64,000 bases of DNA from Flavobacterium sp. GTDB taxonomy: Bacteria; Bacteroidota; Bacteroidia; Flavobacteriales; Flavobacteriaceae. Location: contig JADKBW010000006.1 of assembly GCA_016714905.1 (NCBI GenBank), forward strand, positions 62,001 through 126,000, given 5' to 3'. The notes below the pieces were generated by a model. That model searched no databases and was not told the DNA's origin. It saw only the letters and a list, made by a program, of their open reading frames with translations. Position numbers and translations under genes: made by a program. Shown piece by piece: positions 18,501 through 25,167 of this stretch (the stretch's first letter is position 1; each line of letters starts with the position of its first letter).

Positions 18501-19352
18501 CAAACACTAAGTTCTACTAATGGTGGCACTGCTATTTATACGGTAACGCCATCATTGAACGGCTGTATTGGAAACGCAGCTTATGTCGTAATCAATGTTA
18601 AACCGCTTCCTAAACCTACCTTGAGCAACGGTGCTATTTGTATTGAATTAGCAACAGGCACAGCGGCTCAGCCATACGTTTTCAATACAGGATTGGGTGA
18701 TTCGTCTCATGATTTTCAATGGTTTTTTGAAGGAACGACCATTCTCGATGAAACCGGCACAACGCTAGCTGCTTCAGAAGCAGGCGAATACTCAGTAATT
18801 GCGACCAATACTGCAACAGGCTGTATTTCAAATGAAGTATTTGGAACAATAACTTATTCAATAATTGCCGATTCATTTACTACTACTGTCACGGATGCTT
18901 TTGAAGATTATCCTTATATCATTGTGAATACTCCTTCAGGGACAGGGCCATTTCAGTATCAGTTGGATTCGGGTGCCTTTCAAAATTCAAACGTGTTCTA
19001 CAATGTTCCTAGTGGATTGCATACAATAAACGTCAAGGACAATGAAGGATGTACCGACCTCAACGGAGTAGTTTATATTCTCAATTATCCGCATTTCTTT
19101 ACCCCAAATGGAGATACCTATAATGACACATGGAATATTTGGGATCTTAAAGACCAAGATGCCGTTAGTATTTTCATATTTGATCGATATGGTAAATTTA
19201 TCAAAGAAATTAGTCCACGAGGAACGGGTTGGGACGGAACAATGAATGGGTACGAATTGCCTGCTACCGACTATTGGTTCACGGTTGATTATTTTGATCC
19301 GAATACCAAATCTTCAAGTACTTTTAAATCGCATTTTTCTTTGAAACGATAG
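15483..19352 (+). CDS. Giant adhesin, segment 7: last repeats and T9SS type B sorting domain
   Basis: Uninterrupted 1,289-codon frame. It contains composite repeat eight (15519-16304), seven single 86-residue modules (16305-18110), a Big_2-like domain (residues about 880-960, TWTSSNPTVATV, GIVTGILPGIANITYTI), two further Ig-like domains and the C-terminal T9SS type B domain (residues about 1,200-1,289). The last seven modules partly alternate two types: CDSS...IASIDLF and CESS...IAIVDLF. The sorting domain would direct export through the type IX system and links this protein to the gliding/adhesin group with CHU_C-type ends. The start is internal to a broken gene. Confidence 0.75.
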   Translation: MATTAIVINAPPVAGVDGSTAVCESSITSIDLYSLISGEQAGGVWTRSSGSGGTFNSALGTFVPAVGASSSTFTYTLSGVAPCASDSSVASVTINPVLTPTINCGASTTTSVIFNWASVTGASGYTVSYQINANPVVVVGPIGNLLTYSVSGLTPGDNVSITLTPTGGAGTCFDLASATCTANNCNPPTASISYSGNPFCSSDASVQPVTLVGTGLFTGGVYSSTLGLSLNTANGEIIASTSTPGPYSITYTIAATAGCSPVVATTAIVINAPPVAGVDGSTAVCESSLSSIDLFSLISGEQAGGVWTRSSGLGGTFNSALGTFVPAVGASSSTFSYTVSGVAPCANDTSLATITINPQANAGVDGSVTVCDSSIASIDLFSLITGEQVGGVWTRTSGSGGTFNAGAGTFVPAIGASSSTFTYILTSVAPCVNDTSLATIFIIAQPNAGSDGSTIICESSIAIVDLFSLISGEQAGGVWTRTSGAGGTFNASTGTFVPAVGASSSTFTYTVAGVAPCTNDTSLATITINPQANAGVDGSVTICDSSIASIDLFSLITGEQAGGVWTRTSGAGGTFNAASGTFVPAVGASSSTFTYTVSGVLPCVNDTSLATISIIAQPNAGVDGSTIICESSIAIVDLFSLISGEQAGGVWTRTSGAGGTFNASTGTFVPAVGASSSTFTYTVSGVAPCLNDTSLASITINPQPNAGVDGNVTVCDSSVASLNLFSLITGEQTGGVWTRTSGSGGTFNATAGTFVPALGASSSTFTYTLTGAVPCVNDTSLAAITINPQPNAGTDGSTSVCETNNASINLFSLITGEQVGGVWTRTSGTGGTFNATSGTFIPAVGATTSTFIYILNGVAPCIVDSSMATVTITAQPIAGTLSGIQTVCQGNTRNFSPTVTGGTWTSSNPTVATVTPLTGIVTGILPGIANITYTILGTGGCPNATVDRQITVTPTPQLTNSGINIICSNETSNVLLTATASGTNFTWTVSQSGVTGANNGSGSSINQTLSSTNGGTAIYTVTPSLNGCIGNAAYVVINVKPLPKPTLSNGAICIELATGTAAQPYVFNTGLGDSSHDFQWFFEGTTILDETGTTLAASEAGEYSVIATNTATGCISNEVFGTITYSIIADSFTTTVTDAFEDYPYIIVNTPSGTGPFQYQLDSGAFQNSNVFYNVPSGLHTINVKDNEGCTDLNGVVYILNYPHFFTPNGDTYNDTWNIWDLKDQDAVSIFIFDRYGKFIKEISPRGTGWDGTMNGYELPATDYWFTVDYFDPNTKSSSTFKSHFSLKR
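16305..18110 (+). repeat. Tandem 258-bp repeat, seven diverged copies
   Basis: Unit starts at 16305, 16563, 16821, 17079, 17337, 17595 and 17853. These copies differ more from each other than the first six, except that 16821 and 17337 are close to identical. No frameshift occurs here. Confidence 0.9.
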
Positions 19353-19359
19353 TTTGATT

Positions 19360-19507
19360 AGATGCAGATTTGCGAGAGTGATTGCTTCGCCAATTCGCTA
19401 TCGCTCGTGTGTAGTGAAAAGCCCACAGTGGAGCTTGCGCAACGAGGACTTGCAACGCATAGCCCGACAGCACTGGAGCGCGCGGAAGTGGTGACACGCC
19501 CAAAAAA
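19360..19507. repeat. GC-rich intergenic element (type C)
   Basis: The gap between the adhesin stop and the convergent hydrolase is filled by a segment far richer in GC than the surroundings, with short self-complementary pieces such as CCACAGTGG and the blocks TAGCCCGACAGCACTGGAGC and GTGGTGACACGCCC. I see no protein or known RNA in it. From memory it resembles dispersed intergenic sequences of Flavobacterium genomes; that would need a genome-wide search. It may also end transcription of the two genes. Confidence 0.5.
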
Positions 19508-19518
19508 GGGTATGACTT

Positions 19519-19860
19519 TTATTTCTTTAGGATACCAACAACAGTTCCCAACATCACATTAGCACCCAAAGCCAAATCTTCATACGAAGAAAACTCTAGT
19601 GGATTGTGGCTGATGCCGTCTTTGCAACGCACGAAAATCATCCCGTAGTCGCAGGCATAAGACAAGGCTAAGGCATCGTGAAATGGACCGCTCATGAGTT
19701 CAGGCGCATCCAATTGTAAGGTCTCACATTCTTGAAGAATGATTTCTTTGATCCAATCGGCACAATAACGCGGATCGCTTTTGGTGTCTTCTGAAATGGA
19801 ATACGTGAGTTGGTGTTTTTGGGTAATGAGTTTCAATTCGATCTCGAAGTTGTTTCTCAT
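19519..19860 (-). CDS. M20-family carbamoyl amidohydrolase, C-terminal part
   Basis: Rest of the hydrolase that starts at 20755, displaced by one frame near 19830. It carries the fifth metal ligand in APELMSGPFHDALALS, the FVRCKDGISHNPLEFSS substrate/metal region and the final helix. The first ten or so residues overlap the other frame and are not real. Joined, the protein would be about 412 residues, the normal family length. Confidence 0.7.
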   Translation of the reverse strand: MRNNFEIELKLITQKHQLTYSISEDTKSDPRYCADWIKEIILQECETLQLDAPELMSGPFHDALALSYACDYGMIFVRCKDGISHNPLEFSSYEDLALGANVMLGTVVGILKK

Positions 19861-20755
19861 AACGGTTTCTTCTTTCGAGATCGATGTCGCGCAAATCGAC
19901 GGTAAATATCACTTCTTCCGGAATGATGTTTCTAGAAGCTGGAAAAACTTGAATGGTTCCAACTGTTCCTACTGTTGGTGCGCCCGGAATTTGTGTCGCA
20001 ATTTCATTGACGGCTACAATAATTTCAGCAGCGCCCATTAGCGCATCTTTTCTGATGGGCATCGGAACAGAACCCGTGTGACCTGCCATTCCTTTGAGTT
20101 TGACTGTCCACCAAAGCGGTCCTGAAATTCCAGATACGACGCCAATGGGTTTGTTGGCTATATCGAGCACTGGACCTTGTTCTATATGTAATTCTAGAAA
20201 GCAAAAAATGCTTCCCGGTTGGTACTCAGAATCTTTGAATTTGGTAATATCGCAACCAAAATCTTTAAGTGCTTGTTCGCGCGTGATGCCATCTTTATCG
20301 GCCCGTTGCAATTCGCCTTCTTCGAGTTTTCCAAGTATGCCACGGGATCCGAAAAGTCCTTTGTTGAACCGCCAGCCTTCTTCGTCGGCAAAGGAGATAA
20401 CTTCAATCGGTCGTTCTGGAGCAATGCCGTTATCATGTAAGGTTTTGACCACTTCGATGGCGCAAAGAACACCTGCTACACCATCAAATCTTCCGCCGTA
20501 GGGTTGTGAATCAAGGTGCGAGCCCATCATGAGCACCGGAAGCGTTGGGTTTTTTCCTTCGAGTCGTCCGATGAGATTTCCGAAGTTATCGATTCTGGTG
20601 TTCATTCCCGCTTCTTGCATCCACGAGGCTGCGATTTCGAATCCTTGTTTTTCCAATTCCGTATGCGCTGGTCTGCAGGTTCCGGTTTCGCCAATTTTAC
20701 CGATGAGGCTCATGGCTTCGAAGTGCTGTTGTAATCTTTGAGAATTTATCTTCAT
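19724..20755 (-). CDS. M20-family carbamoyl amidohydrolase (AllC/HyuC/beta-ureidopropionase-like), N-terminal part
   Basis: Zn-dependent hydrolase that removes an N-carbamoyl group, releasing CO2 and ammonia. The ATG at 20755 (MKINSQRLQQHFEAMS) matches the usual family start; a longer upstream extension is unlikely. Metal ligands are visible: GSHLDSQPYGGRFDG (His and bridging Asp), SFADEEGWRF (Glu pair) and LELHIEQGP (His). GMAGHTGSVPMPIRKDA is the dimerisation-lid region. The frame is lost near 19830, after LRDRIE; the next frame continues with ITQKHQLTYSI, so a one-base error or mutation splits the gene. The residues after about 19830 in this frame are not real. It is the last gene of the pyrimidine cluster, a likely second enzyme for the carbamoyl-beta-amino acid step or for another carbamoyl amino acid. 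Confidence 0.75.
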   Translation of the reverse strand: MKINSQRLQQHFEAMSLIGKIGETGTCRPAHTELEKQGFEIAASWMQEAGMNTRIDNFGNLIGRLEGKNPTLPVLMMGSHLDSQPYGGRFDGVAGVLCAIEVVKTLHDNGIAPERPIEVISFADEEGWRFNKGLFGSRGILGKLEEGELQRADKDGITREQALKDFGCDITKFKDSEYQPGSIFCFLELHIEQGPVLDIANKPIGVVSGISGPLWWTVKLKGMAGHTGSVPMPIRKDALMGAAEIIVAVNEIATQIPGAPTVGTVGTIQVFPASRNIIPEEVIFTVDLRDIDLERRNRYEKQLRDRIETHYPKTPTHVFHFRRHQKRSALLCRLDQRNHSSRM

Positions 20756-20775
20756 GTTGCTTTGAGTAAAGTGGG

Positions 20776-20841
20776 AAGAATCAAGAGCCAAGAATCAAGA
20801 CTAGAAATAGTAGGCTTCTTGGTTCTTGACTCTTGGTTCTT
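20776..20841. repeat. 25-bp inverted repeat made of CAAGA-type units
   Basis: The arms 20776-20800 and 20817-20841 match over 25 positions with three transitions. Each arm is itself a double unit of AAGAATCAAGA type. It lies just upstream of the M20 hydrolase start, in the gap behind preA. It could form a long hairpin in the transcript. Confidence 0.7.
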
Positions 20842-20861
20842 TTTTCTATTTATTCATTTAT

Positions 20862-20984
20862 AGCGTAGACTTTCTTTTTTAGCAGCAGTCCGCGTTAGGA
20901 ATTGAGCGATTGTTTGAGCTCTTTTTGTGGAGTTTACGCAGCAAAAAAGCGAGTGCGAAAGTCCGACCCAAAGGGGAACGCCAG
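20862..20984. repeat. GC-rich intergenic element (type D)
   Basis: A segment with GCGTTAGGAATTGAGCG at one end and GTCCGACCCAAAGGGGAACG at the other. The ends pair (GCGTT with AACGC) around an inner pair (CTCTTTTTGTGG region with GCAAAAAAGCGAG). It directly follows the preA stop on the transcript side. It has no coding potential. Similar GC-rich hairpin sequences recur between genes in Flavobacterium, as far as I recall. Confidence 0.5.
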
Positions 20985-20988
20985 AAAA

Positions 20989-22257
20989 TTAATGGTCATT
21001 TAACGGTAAACCGCGCGCCTGCCAATCTTTCCAATTGACATATTCTGGGGCAACACGATGCACTTCCATGGTGATACAATTGTCGACTGGGCACACCAAT
21101 TTGCACAAATTACAACCCACACATTCTTCTTCTTTGATGGTGTAATTGTTATATGGATTTCCTCTTTCGACGTTGATGGATTGGTGCGAAGTGTCTTCAC
21201 AAGCGATGAAACACAAGCCACAGTGGATGCATTTGTCTTGATCGATGTTGGCAATGTGATGGTAATTGATATCGAGATCTTCCCAATGCGTGATTTTCTC
21301 AACGGATTTTCCGATGAAGTCGGTGGTTTTTTGATAGCCTTTTTCGTCCATCCAATTGTTGAGTCCTTCACACATATCTTCAACGATTCGGAAGCCGTGG
21401 GTCATCGCTGCAGTACAAACTTGAACAGAAGTGGCACCGAGAAGCATAAACTCGACGGCGTCTTTCCATGTACTTACGCCTCCAATTCCAGAAACTGGAA
21501 CTCGTGATGCGATTGGATCTTGCGCTACAGTCGTCAACATTTTTAAAGCGATGGGTTTTACTGCTGGACCGCAATAGCCGCCGAAAACGCTTTTCCCAGC
21601 CACATATGGATTGGGAACTAACGTATCTAAATCGACGCCAGTCACGCTTTGAATGGTATTGATTAAACTCAACGCATTGGTTCCTCCTTCAACTGCCCCA
21701 CGAGCCGTTGGAACTACGGAATGCACGTTGGGCGTTAATTTTGTGATGACGGGAATGGTCGCTTTTTCCATAACCCATTCGACTACCATTTTGGCAATTT
21801 CCGGATCTTGACCTACTGCTGCTCCCATACCTCTTTCGGTCATTCCGTGTGGGCAACCGAAATTGAGTTCAAATCCCATAGCTCCGGCATCTTCGCATTT
21901 CATGATGAGTTCATGCCAAGACTTTCGGTCGTTGTCTGCCATCAAGGAAACAATCATCGCGCGGTCTGGAAACATTTTGACTACTTCGGTAATTTCACGA
22001 AGATTGATTTCTAAAGGTCTGTCGCTAATTAATTCGATGTTATTGAAACCCATCATACGCTTTCCTCCGTAGTTTACGGATGAGTAACGTGAGGAAACAT
22101 TTTTGACTTGCGACCCTAACGTTTTCCATACCACACCGCCCCAGCCAGCTTCAAAAGCGCGGACTACGTTGATGAATTTATCCGTTGGTGGCGCACTGGC
22201 TAACCAAAATGGATTGGGTGATTTTATGCCTAAAAAATCGGTTGATATATCTGCCAT
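20989..22257 (-). CDS. preA: NAD-dependent dihydropyrimidine dehydrogenase, PreA subunit
   Basis: Catalytic subunit that reduces uracil and thymine to the 5,6-dihydro forms with PreT. 422 residues. Residues 1-310 form an FMN-binding TIM barrel of the dihydroorotate dehydrogenase type (FWLASAPPTDK, ELNFGCPHGMTERGMG, VITKLTPN, GIGGVSTWKDAVEFMLLGA). GYCGPAVKP is the substrate loop region. The C-terminal end carries two 4Fe-4S motifs: CIHCGLCFIAC at 343-353 and CVGCNLCKLVCP at 379-390. The gene is intact, 110 bp behind the broken preT and on the same strand; an inverted AACCATTAAG-type repeat lies between them. Confidence 0.95.
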   Translation of the reverse strand: MADISTDFLGIKSPNPFWLASAPPTDKFINVVRAFEAGWGGVVWKTLGSQVKNVSSRYSSVNYGGKRMMGFNNIELISDRPLEINLREITEVVKMFPDRAMIVSLMADNDRKSWHELIMKCEDAGAMGFELNFGCPHGMTERGMGAAVGQDPEIAKMVVEWVMEKATIPVITKLTPNVHSVVPTARGAVEGGTNALSLINTIQSVTGVDLDTLVPNPYVAGKSVFGGYCGPAVKPIALKMLTTVAQDPIASRVPVSGIGGVSTWKDAVEFMLLGATSVQVCTAAMTHGFRIVEDMCEGLNNWMDEKGYQKTTDFIGKSVEKITHWEDLDINYHHIANIDQDKCIHCGLCFIACEDTSHQSINVERGNPYNNYTIKEEECVGCNLCKLVCPVDNCITMEVHRVAPEYVNWKDWQARGLPLNDH

Positions 22258-22299
22258 TTTTTATTATTTTATATGTTGAAAATTTTAAAACTTCATTTT

Positions 22300-22355
22300 C
22301 TTAATCTCTTAATGGTTAAAAAATTAATCTTCTCTTGAACCATTAAGGAGTTAAG
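22300..22355. repeat. Inverted pair of the 18-nt AACCATTAAG-type motif (preT-preA gap)
   Basis: CTTAATCTCTTAATGGTT at 22300-22317 is complementary to AACCATTAAGGAGTTAAG at 22338-22355 with two mismatches. The same 18-nt motif recurs at 25110-25127, 28100-28117 and 28147-28164, all in gaps of this cluster. Confidence 0.75.
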
Positions 22356-22367
22356 TTACATTAAGAA

Positions 22368-23105
22368 TTAATTGTTGAACGCCGGTTTTAGTTCGGATTC
22401 TAAAATATATTCCGGTCCAAAAAGATGTTTTACAATAGCGGCGGCTCCGTCTTTTCCTGCTTGTACGGCATCTACGACTTCTCTTCCTCCGTTGACACAA
22501 TCGCCTCCGGCAAAAACGCCAGCCAACTTGGTGGATGATTTTCCAGAAACGGAAATTTTACCATTATTGTTTTCGATATTATTTTCGTTGACTAAAGTCT
22601 GGAAAGGCATTTGACCTGCCGCTTTGATCACCATGTCTACTTCTAAAGTGAATGTTCTTCCAGAAACTATAGGCTCTTCTTCCGCTAGCGTCGGGCTTCC
22701 CAACTTCATCACATCACAAATTAAATGTGTGGCTTTACCATTGTCGCCTTTAACTTCTTTTGGTGCAGCCAACCAAATGACTTTACATCCGTCTAATTTG
22801 GCGATGTTGAGTTCATGCTCGGTGCAAGGCATTTCGTCTTGCGTTCTTCTGTAGACCAAAGTTACATCCGAAGCGCCCAATCTTTTGGCTTGTGTTGCCG
22901 CATCGATAGCTGTCATACCCATTCCTATTACGGCTACTTTATCACCGACTGCGATTTTAGAAAAATCATTATTTCGCAATTCGTATATAAATTTGATAGC
23001 ATCTTCAACGCCTTCCAGATGTTCCCCTGGAATGTCTAACTGACGCGCCAATCCAACCCCAAATGCGAGATAAAACTGCATCGTAGTTGCACCGCAATCC
23101 TTCAA
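22368..23105 (-). CDS. preT: PreT, C-terminal part (NAD(P)-binding and FAD domains, frameshifted)
   Basis: PreT passes electrons from NAD(P)H through FAD and Fe-S clusters to PreA. This piece starts in the FAD domain (FGVGLARQLDIPGE) and includes the nucleotide-binding fold VIGMGMTAIDAATQAKRLGA, the LVYRRTQDEMPCTEHE segment typical of this family and the final FAD site FAGGDCVNGGREVVDAVQAGKDGA. The apparent first residues lie between frames: the family reads NQ(E/K)LGKN.T...YDAVYLAFG, and this can be rebuilt only by adding and removing single bases between about 23080 and 23125. The stop is 110 bp before preA. Confidence 0.8.
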   Translation of the reverse strand: MKDCGATTMQFYLAFGVGLARQLDIPGEHLEGVEDAIKFIYELRNNDFSKIAVGDKVAVIGMGMTAIDAATQAKRLGASDVTLVYRRTQDEMPCTEHELNIAKLDGCKVIWLAAPKEVKGDNGKATHLICDVMKLGSPTLAEEEPIVSGRTFTLEVDMVIKAAGQMPFQTLVNENNIENNNGKISVSGKSSTKLAGVFAGGDCVNGGREVVDAVQAGKDGAAAIVKHLFGPEYILESELKPAFNN

Positions 23106-23120
23106 CAGTAATGTTTTTTC

Positions 23121-23444
23121 CTAATTTTGATTGTATTTGATATTAATGCCGCCGATTGATGTAATATAATTTACCTCTTCTTCGCAAAACTCCGGTGTGA
23201 CTTTATACGCTGCTATTCCATAAGTCATTAGTCCTCCGCCTTTGCTTTCTTTTTCGTAAATCGTAACGTCAATTCCTTCTCGGCTTAAGGTATGTGCGCA
23301 ACTTAGTCCTGCTGGACCAGCTCCAATGATGGCGACGCGTTTTCCTGTAGACGGCTTTCTTTCGAATAGTTGCCATTTGTTTGCCATCGCTTTTTCGGTA
23401 GAATAGCGTTGTAATTTGGCGATATGAATAGGTGTTTCGTGCAT
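23121..23444 (-). CDS. preT: PreT, middle part (FAD-binding, frameshifted)
   Basis: Contains HETPIHIAKLQRYSTEKAM, the Rossmann FAD motif GAGPAGLSCAHTLSREG with the following YEKESKGGGLMTYGIAAYKV, and EFCEEEVNYI. It stops at a TAG created by a lost A near 23125 (the other frame continues LGKNIT). Upstream the same frame reads KLCEGACVYNLMHETPI across 23475-23435, so the true protein continues into the N-terminal piece once the break near 23483 is resolved. Confidence 0.8.
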   Translation of the reverse strand: MHETPIHIAKLQRYSTEKAMANKWQLFERKPSTGKRVAIIGAGPAGLSCAHTLSREGIDVTIYEKESKGGGLMTYGIAAYKVTPEFCEEEVNYITSIGGINIKYNQN

Positions 23445-23671
23445 TAAGTTGTATACACAAGCGCCTTCACATAATTTTTCAACTCAATTTGCTTGATGAA
23501 TTTTGGAACATTAATCGACGTTGGACACGACTTCATACAAGGCGGATCGTAGCAAAACAAACAGCGGTTGGCTTCTACTAGAGCGGCGTCTGATGTTTCG
23601 AATGGAGGATGAATATCCGCGAAATTTTCTTGGTATTCCCCATGGGTTAAACGGTTGTTTTTTATACTCAT
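23444..23671 (-). CDS. preT: PreT, N-terminal part (Fe-S domain, with internal deletion)
   Basis: Starts at the ATG at 23671 (MSIKNNRLTHGEYQENFADIHPPFE) and contains the first Cys cluster of the N-terminal Fe-S domain, CLFCYDPPCMKSCPTS. After NVPKFIKQI it jumps directly to VEKLCEGACVYNL in another frame. By the known family layout about 27 residues (roughly 80 nt, of length 3n+1) are missing at 23482-23484, including the CxxVCP cysteines that bind Fe-S. The residues ELKNYVKALVYTT at the end of this frame are out of frame. A real enzyme with this gap would probably not work; an assembly fault is the other option. Confidence 0.8.
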   Translation of the reverse strand: MSIKNNRLTHGEYQENFADIHPPFETSDAALVEANRCLFCYDPPCMKSCPTSINVPKFIKQIELKNYVKALVYTT

Positions 23672-23727
23672 ATTTTTATCTTTTTAGTATGTTCTTGATT
23701 CTATTTTTACCACATAGAAACATAGAT

Positions 23728-24069
23728 TTACTCTTTTGGTAGTTTCCTATAGTATTCATTTACGAAGGTTTTTTGACCTTCATTAAAAATATTAAAACAA
23801 TTAAAATTGATTAATATTCCTTTTGGAAATTTTAATAGTTTCATATAATTTAGAAGCTTTGCTTCGAACATAGGGTGTATTTCAAAAACGGCTTTCAATT
23901 CCAAAACGATACAGTTTTCAACAAACATATCGCATCTAAAATCCGTTTCTAATTCCCTATTTTTATATATTACTGGTATTTTCATCTCTGATAAAAAATT
24001 TATTTTTCTATGTGTTAATTCTTCTTTCAAGCATTGATGATAAACACTCTCAAGCAATCCTCTTCCCAT
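23728..24069 (-). CDS. GxxExxY protein (N-terminus cut by a stop)
   Basis: A 113-residue frame with the family signature GLLESVY near the N-terminus, followed by the PD-(D/E)XK-like core ETDFRCDMFVENCIVLELKAV and YMKLLKFPKGILINFN. The family normally starts about 25 residues earlier. That part is present in the same frame (YLDEVTYEILGASIEVHKIMGRG, positions about 24140-24060), but it is preceded by ATG-CTT-ACC-TAA, so a stop replaces the fourth codon. Translation may start at the ATG at 24069, or the gene may be damaged. The family role is not established. It sits between the ureidopropionase and preT and is unrelated to pyrimidine breakdown. Confidence 0.75.
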   Translation of the reverse strand: MGRGLLESVYHQCLKEELTHRKINFLSEMKIPVIYKNRELETDFRCDMFVENCIVLELKAVFEIHPMFEAKLLNYMKLLKFPKGILINFNCFNIFNEGQKTFVNEYYRKLPKE

Positions 24070-24227
24070 AATCTTATGAACTTCAATGGAAGCTCCTAGA
24101 ATTTCGTAGGTAACTTCATCTAAATATTTTTAGGTAAGCATCGTAAATTAATCTATGTTTCTATGTGGTTTAAAAAATATAATTTGGCGTGTATTTTTAA
24201 AAGAGCTAATCAGATGATTAATGTGAC

Positions 24228-25094
24228 TTATGGCGCTACAATTTCACCGTACGTCTCAGGTCTTCGGTCGCGATAAAATTGCCATTTGCTTCTAATTTGT
24301 TCAATTAAATCTAAATCGAATTCGGCGACAAGCAGTTCATCTTTATCTTCCGATGCACAGGCAAAGATTTCTCCCAACGGATTTACGAAATAAGATGTCC
24401 CGTAGAAACGTCCAAGATTCCATGGTTTTTCGATGCCAACACGGTTGATGCAGCCCATAAAATAACCATTGGCAACAGCGTGCGCAGGTTGTTCAAGTTT
24501 CCAAAGATTTTGCGATTGCCCAACAGTTGTTGCTGATGGATTATAGACAATTTCAGCCCCGTTCAATCCGAGACATCGTGCGCCATCCGGAAAATGTCGG
24601 TCATAACAAATGTACACGCCGACTTTGGCATATTTGGTTTGAAAAACGGGATAGCCTAAATTGCCTGGCTTGAAGAAAAACTTCTCCCAAAATCCGCCAG
24701 TTTGTGGAATGTGATTTTTGCGGTATTTTCCTAAATAGGTTCCATCTGCATCGATGACCGCAGCAGTATTGTATAAAACGCCCGCTTGATCTCTTTCGTA
24801 AACTGGAACAATAATGACCATGTCATATTTTTTGGCATAGACTTGCATTCTTTCAGTCGTTGGACCAGGAACGCTTTCGGCAGAGGCATACCAAGCGCTA
24901 TCTTGACCTGGGCAGAAATAAGGTGTGTTGAAAATCTCTTGAAAGCAGAGAATTTGAACGCCTTGCTTTCCGGCTTCTTCAATATAAGGAATATGCTTTG
25001 CTTCCATGGCTTGCATGATTTCTGCAATGGTGCCTTCGCCTTCTGTTTTGGCTAAACTCAATTGAATCAGCCCTGATTTTACTATTCTCGCCAT
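24228..25094 (-). CDS. Beta-ureidopropionase, nitrilase superfamily
   Basis: Hydrolyses N-carbamoyl-beta-alanine (or its 2-methyl form) to beta-alanine, CO2 and ammonia, the third step of reductive pyrimidine breakdown. 288 residues, complete. The nitrilase catalytic triad is visible: Glu53 in CFQEIF, Lys126 in GKYRKNHIP and Cys163 in YICYDRHFPDGAR. GGFWEKFFFKPGN and SKWQFYRDRRPETYGEI match carbamoyl-beta-alanine-type enzymes rather than generic nitrilases. It is 73 bp behind the dihydropyrimidinase gene, in the expected order of the pathway. A copy of the AACCATTAAG motif lies directly upstream (25110-25127). Confidence 0.88.
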   Translation of the reverse strand: MARIVKSGLIQLSLAKTEGEGTIAEIMQAMEAKHIPYIEEAGKQGVQILCFQEIFNTPYFCPGQDSAWYASAESVPGPTTERMQVYAKKYDMVIIVPVYERDQAGVLYNTAAVIDADGTYLGKYRKNHIPQTGGFWEKFFFKPGNLGYPVFQTKYAKVGVYICYDRHFPDGARCLGLNGAEIVYNPSATTVGQSQNLWKLEQPAHAVANGYFMGCINRVGIEKPWNLGRFYGTSYFVNPLGEIFACASEDKDELLVAEFDLDLIEQIRSKWQFYRDRRPETYGEIVAP

Positions 25095-25109
25095 ACTTTA
25101 TATTTTTTA

Positions 25110-25127
25110 AACCATTAAGAAATTAAG
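25110..25127 (+). repeat. Single copy of the 18-nt AACCATTAAG motif
   Basis: AACCATTAAGAAATTAAG, followed by GTTCATTAAG, in the 73-bp gap between the dihydropyrimidinase and ureidopropionase genes. Confidence 0.7.
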
Positions 25128-25167
25128 GTTCATTAAGATTTTTAAAATTTTTTTTTGACATTGAAAT

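Larger units (their letters stand above)
6350..19352 (+). pseudogene. Giant T9SS type B repeat adhesin (reading frame interrupted by several indels)
   Basis: One gene of about 13 kb (about 4,330 codons). In order it encodes: a signal peptide (residues 1-24); two PPNDTC/DCAGAQ-type beta-sandwich domains (25-310); a PKD domain with WNFGDG (about 325-395); a proprotein-convertase P-like domain (about 430-580); an Ig-like segment; 21 copies of an 86-residue module; a Big_2-like and further Ig-like domains; and a T9SS type B sorting domain at the end (FFTPNGDTYNDTWNI, IFDRYGKFI, GWDGTMNGYELPATDYWF). The frame is broken near 9921-9975, 12702, 13156-13180, 13330, 13777-13810, 13855, 13952 and 15426. 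Each break realigns perfectly with neighbouring repeat copies if a few bases are restored. The breaks are almost all deletions, so the gene may be intact in the organism. Such proteins act in surface adhesion or gliding. Confidence 0.8.

Noticed and set aside
19362..19562. Plus-strand 66-codon frame behind the adhesin
   Set aside because: It lies wholly in GC-rich repeat element C and runs into the end of the convergent hydrolase gene; no protein features.
23690..24230. Insertion sequence around the GxxExxY gene
   Set aside because: No transposase, no terminal inverted repeats and no target duplication could be seen.
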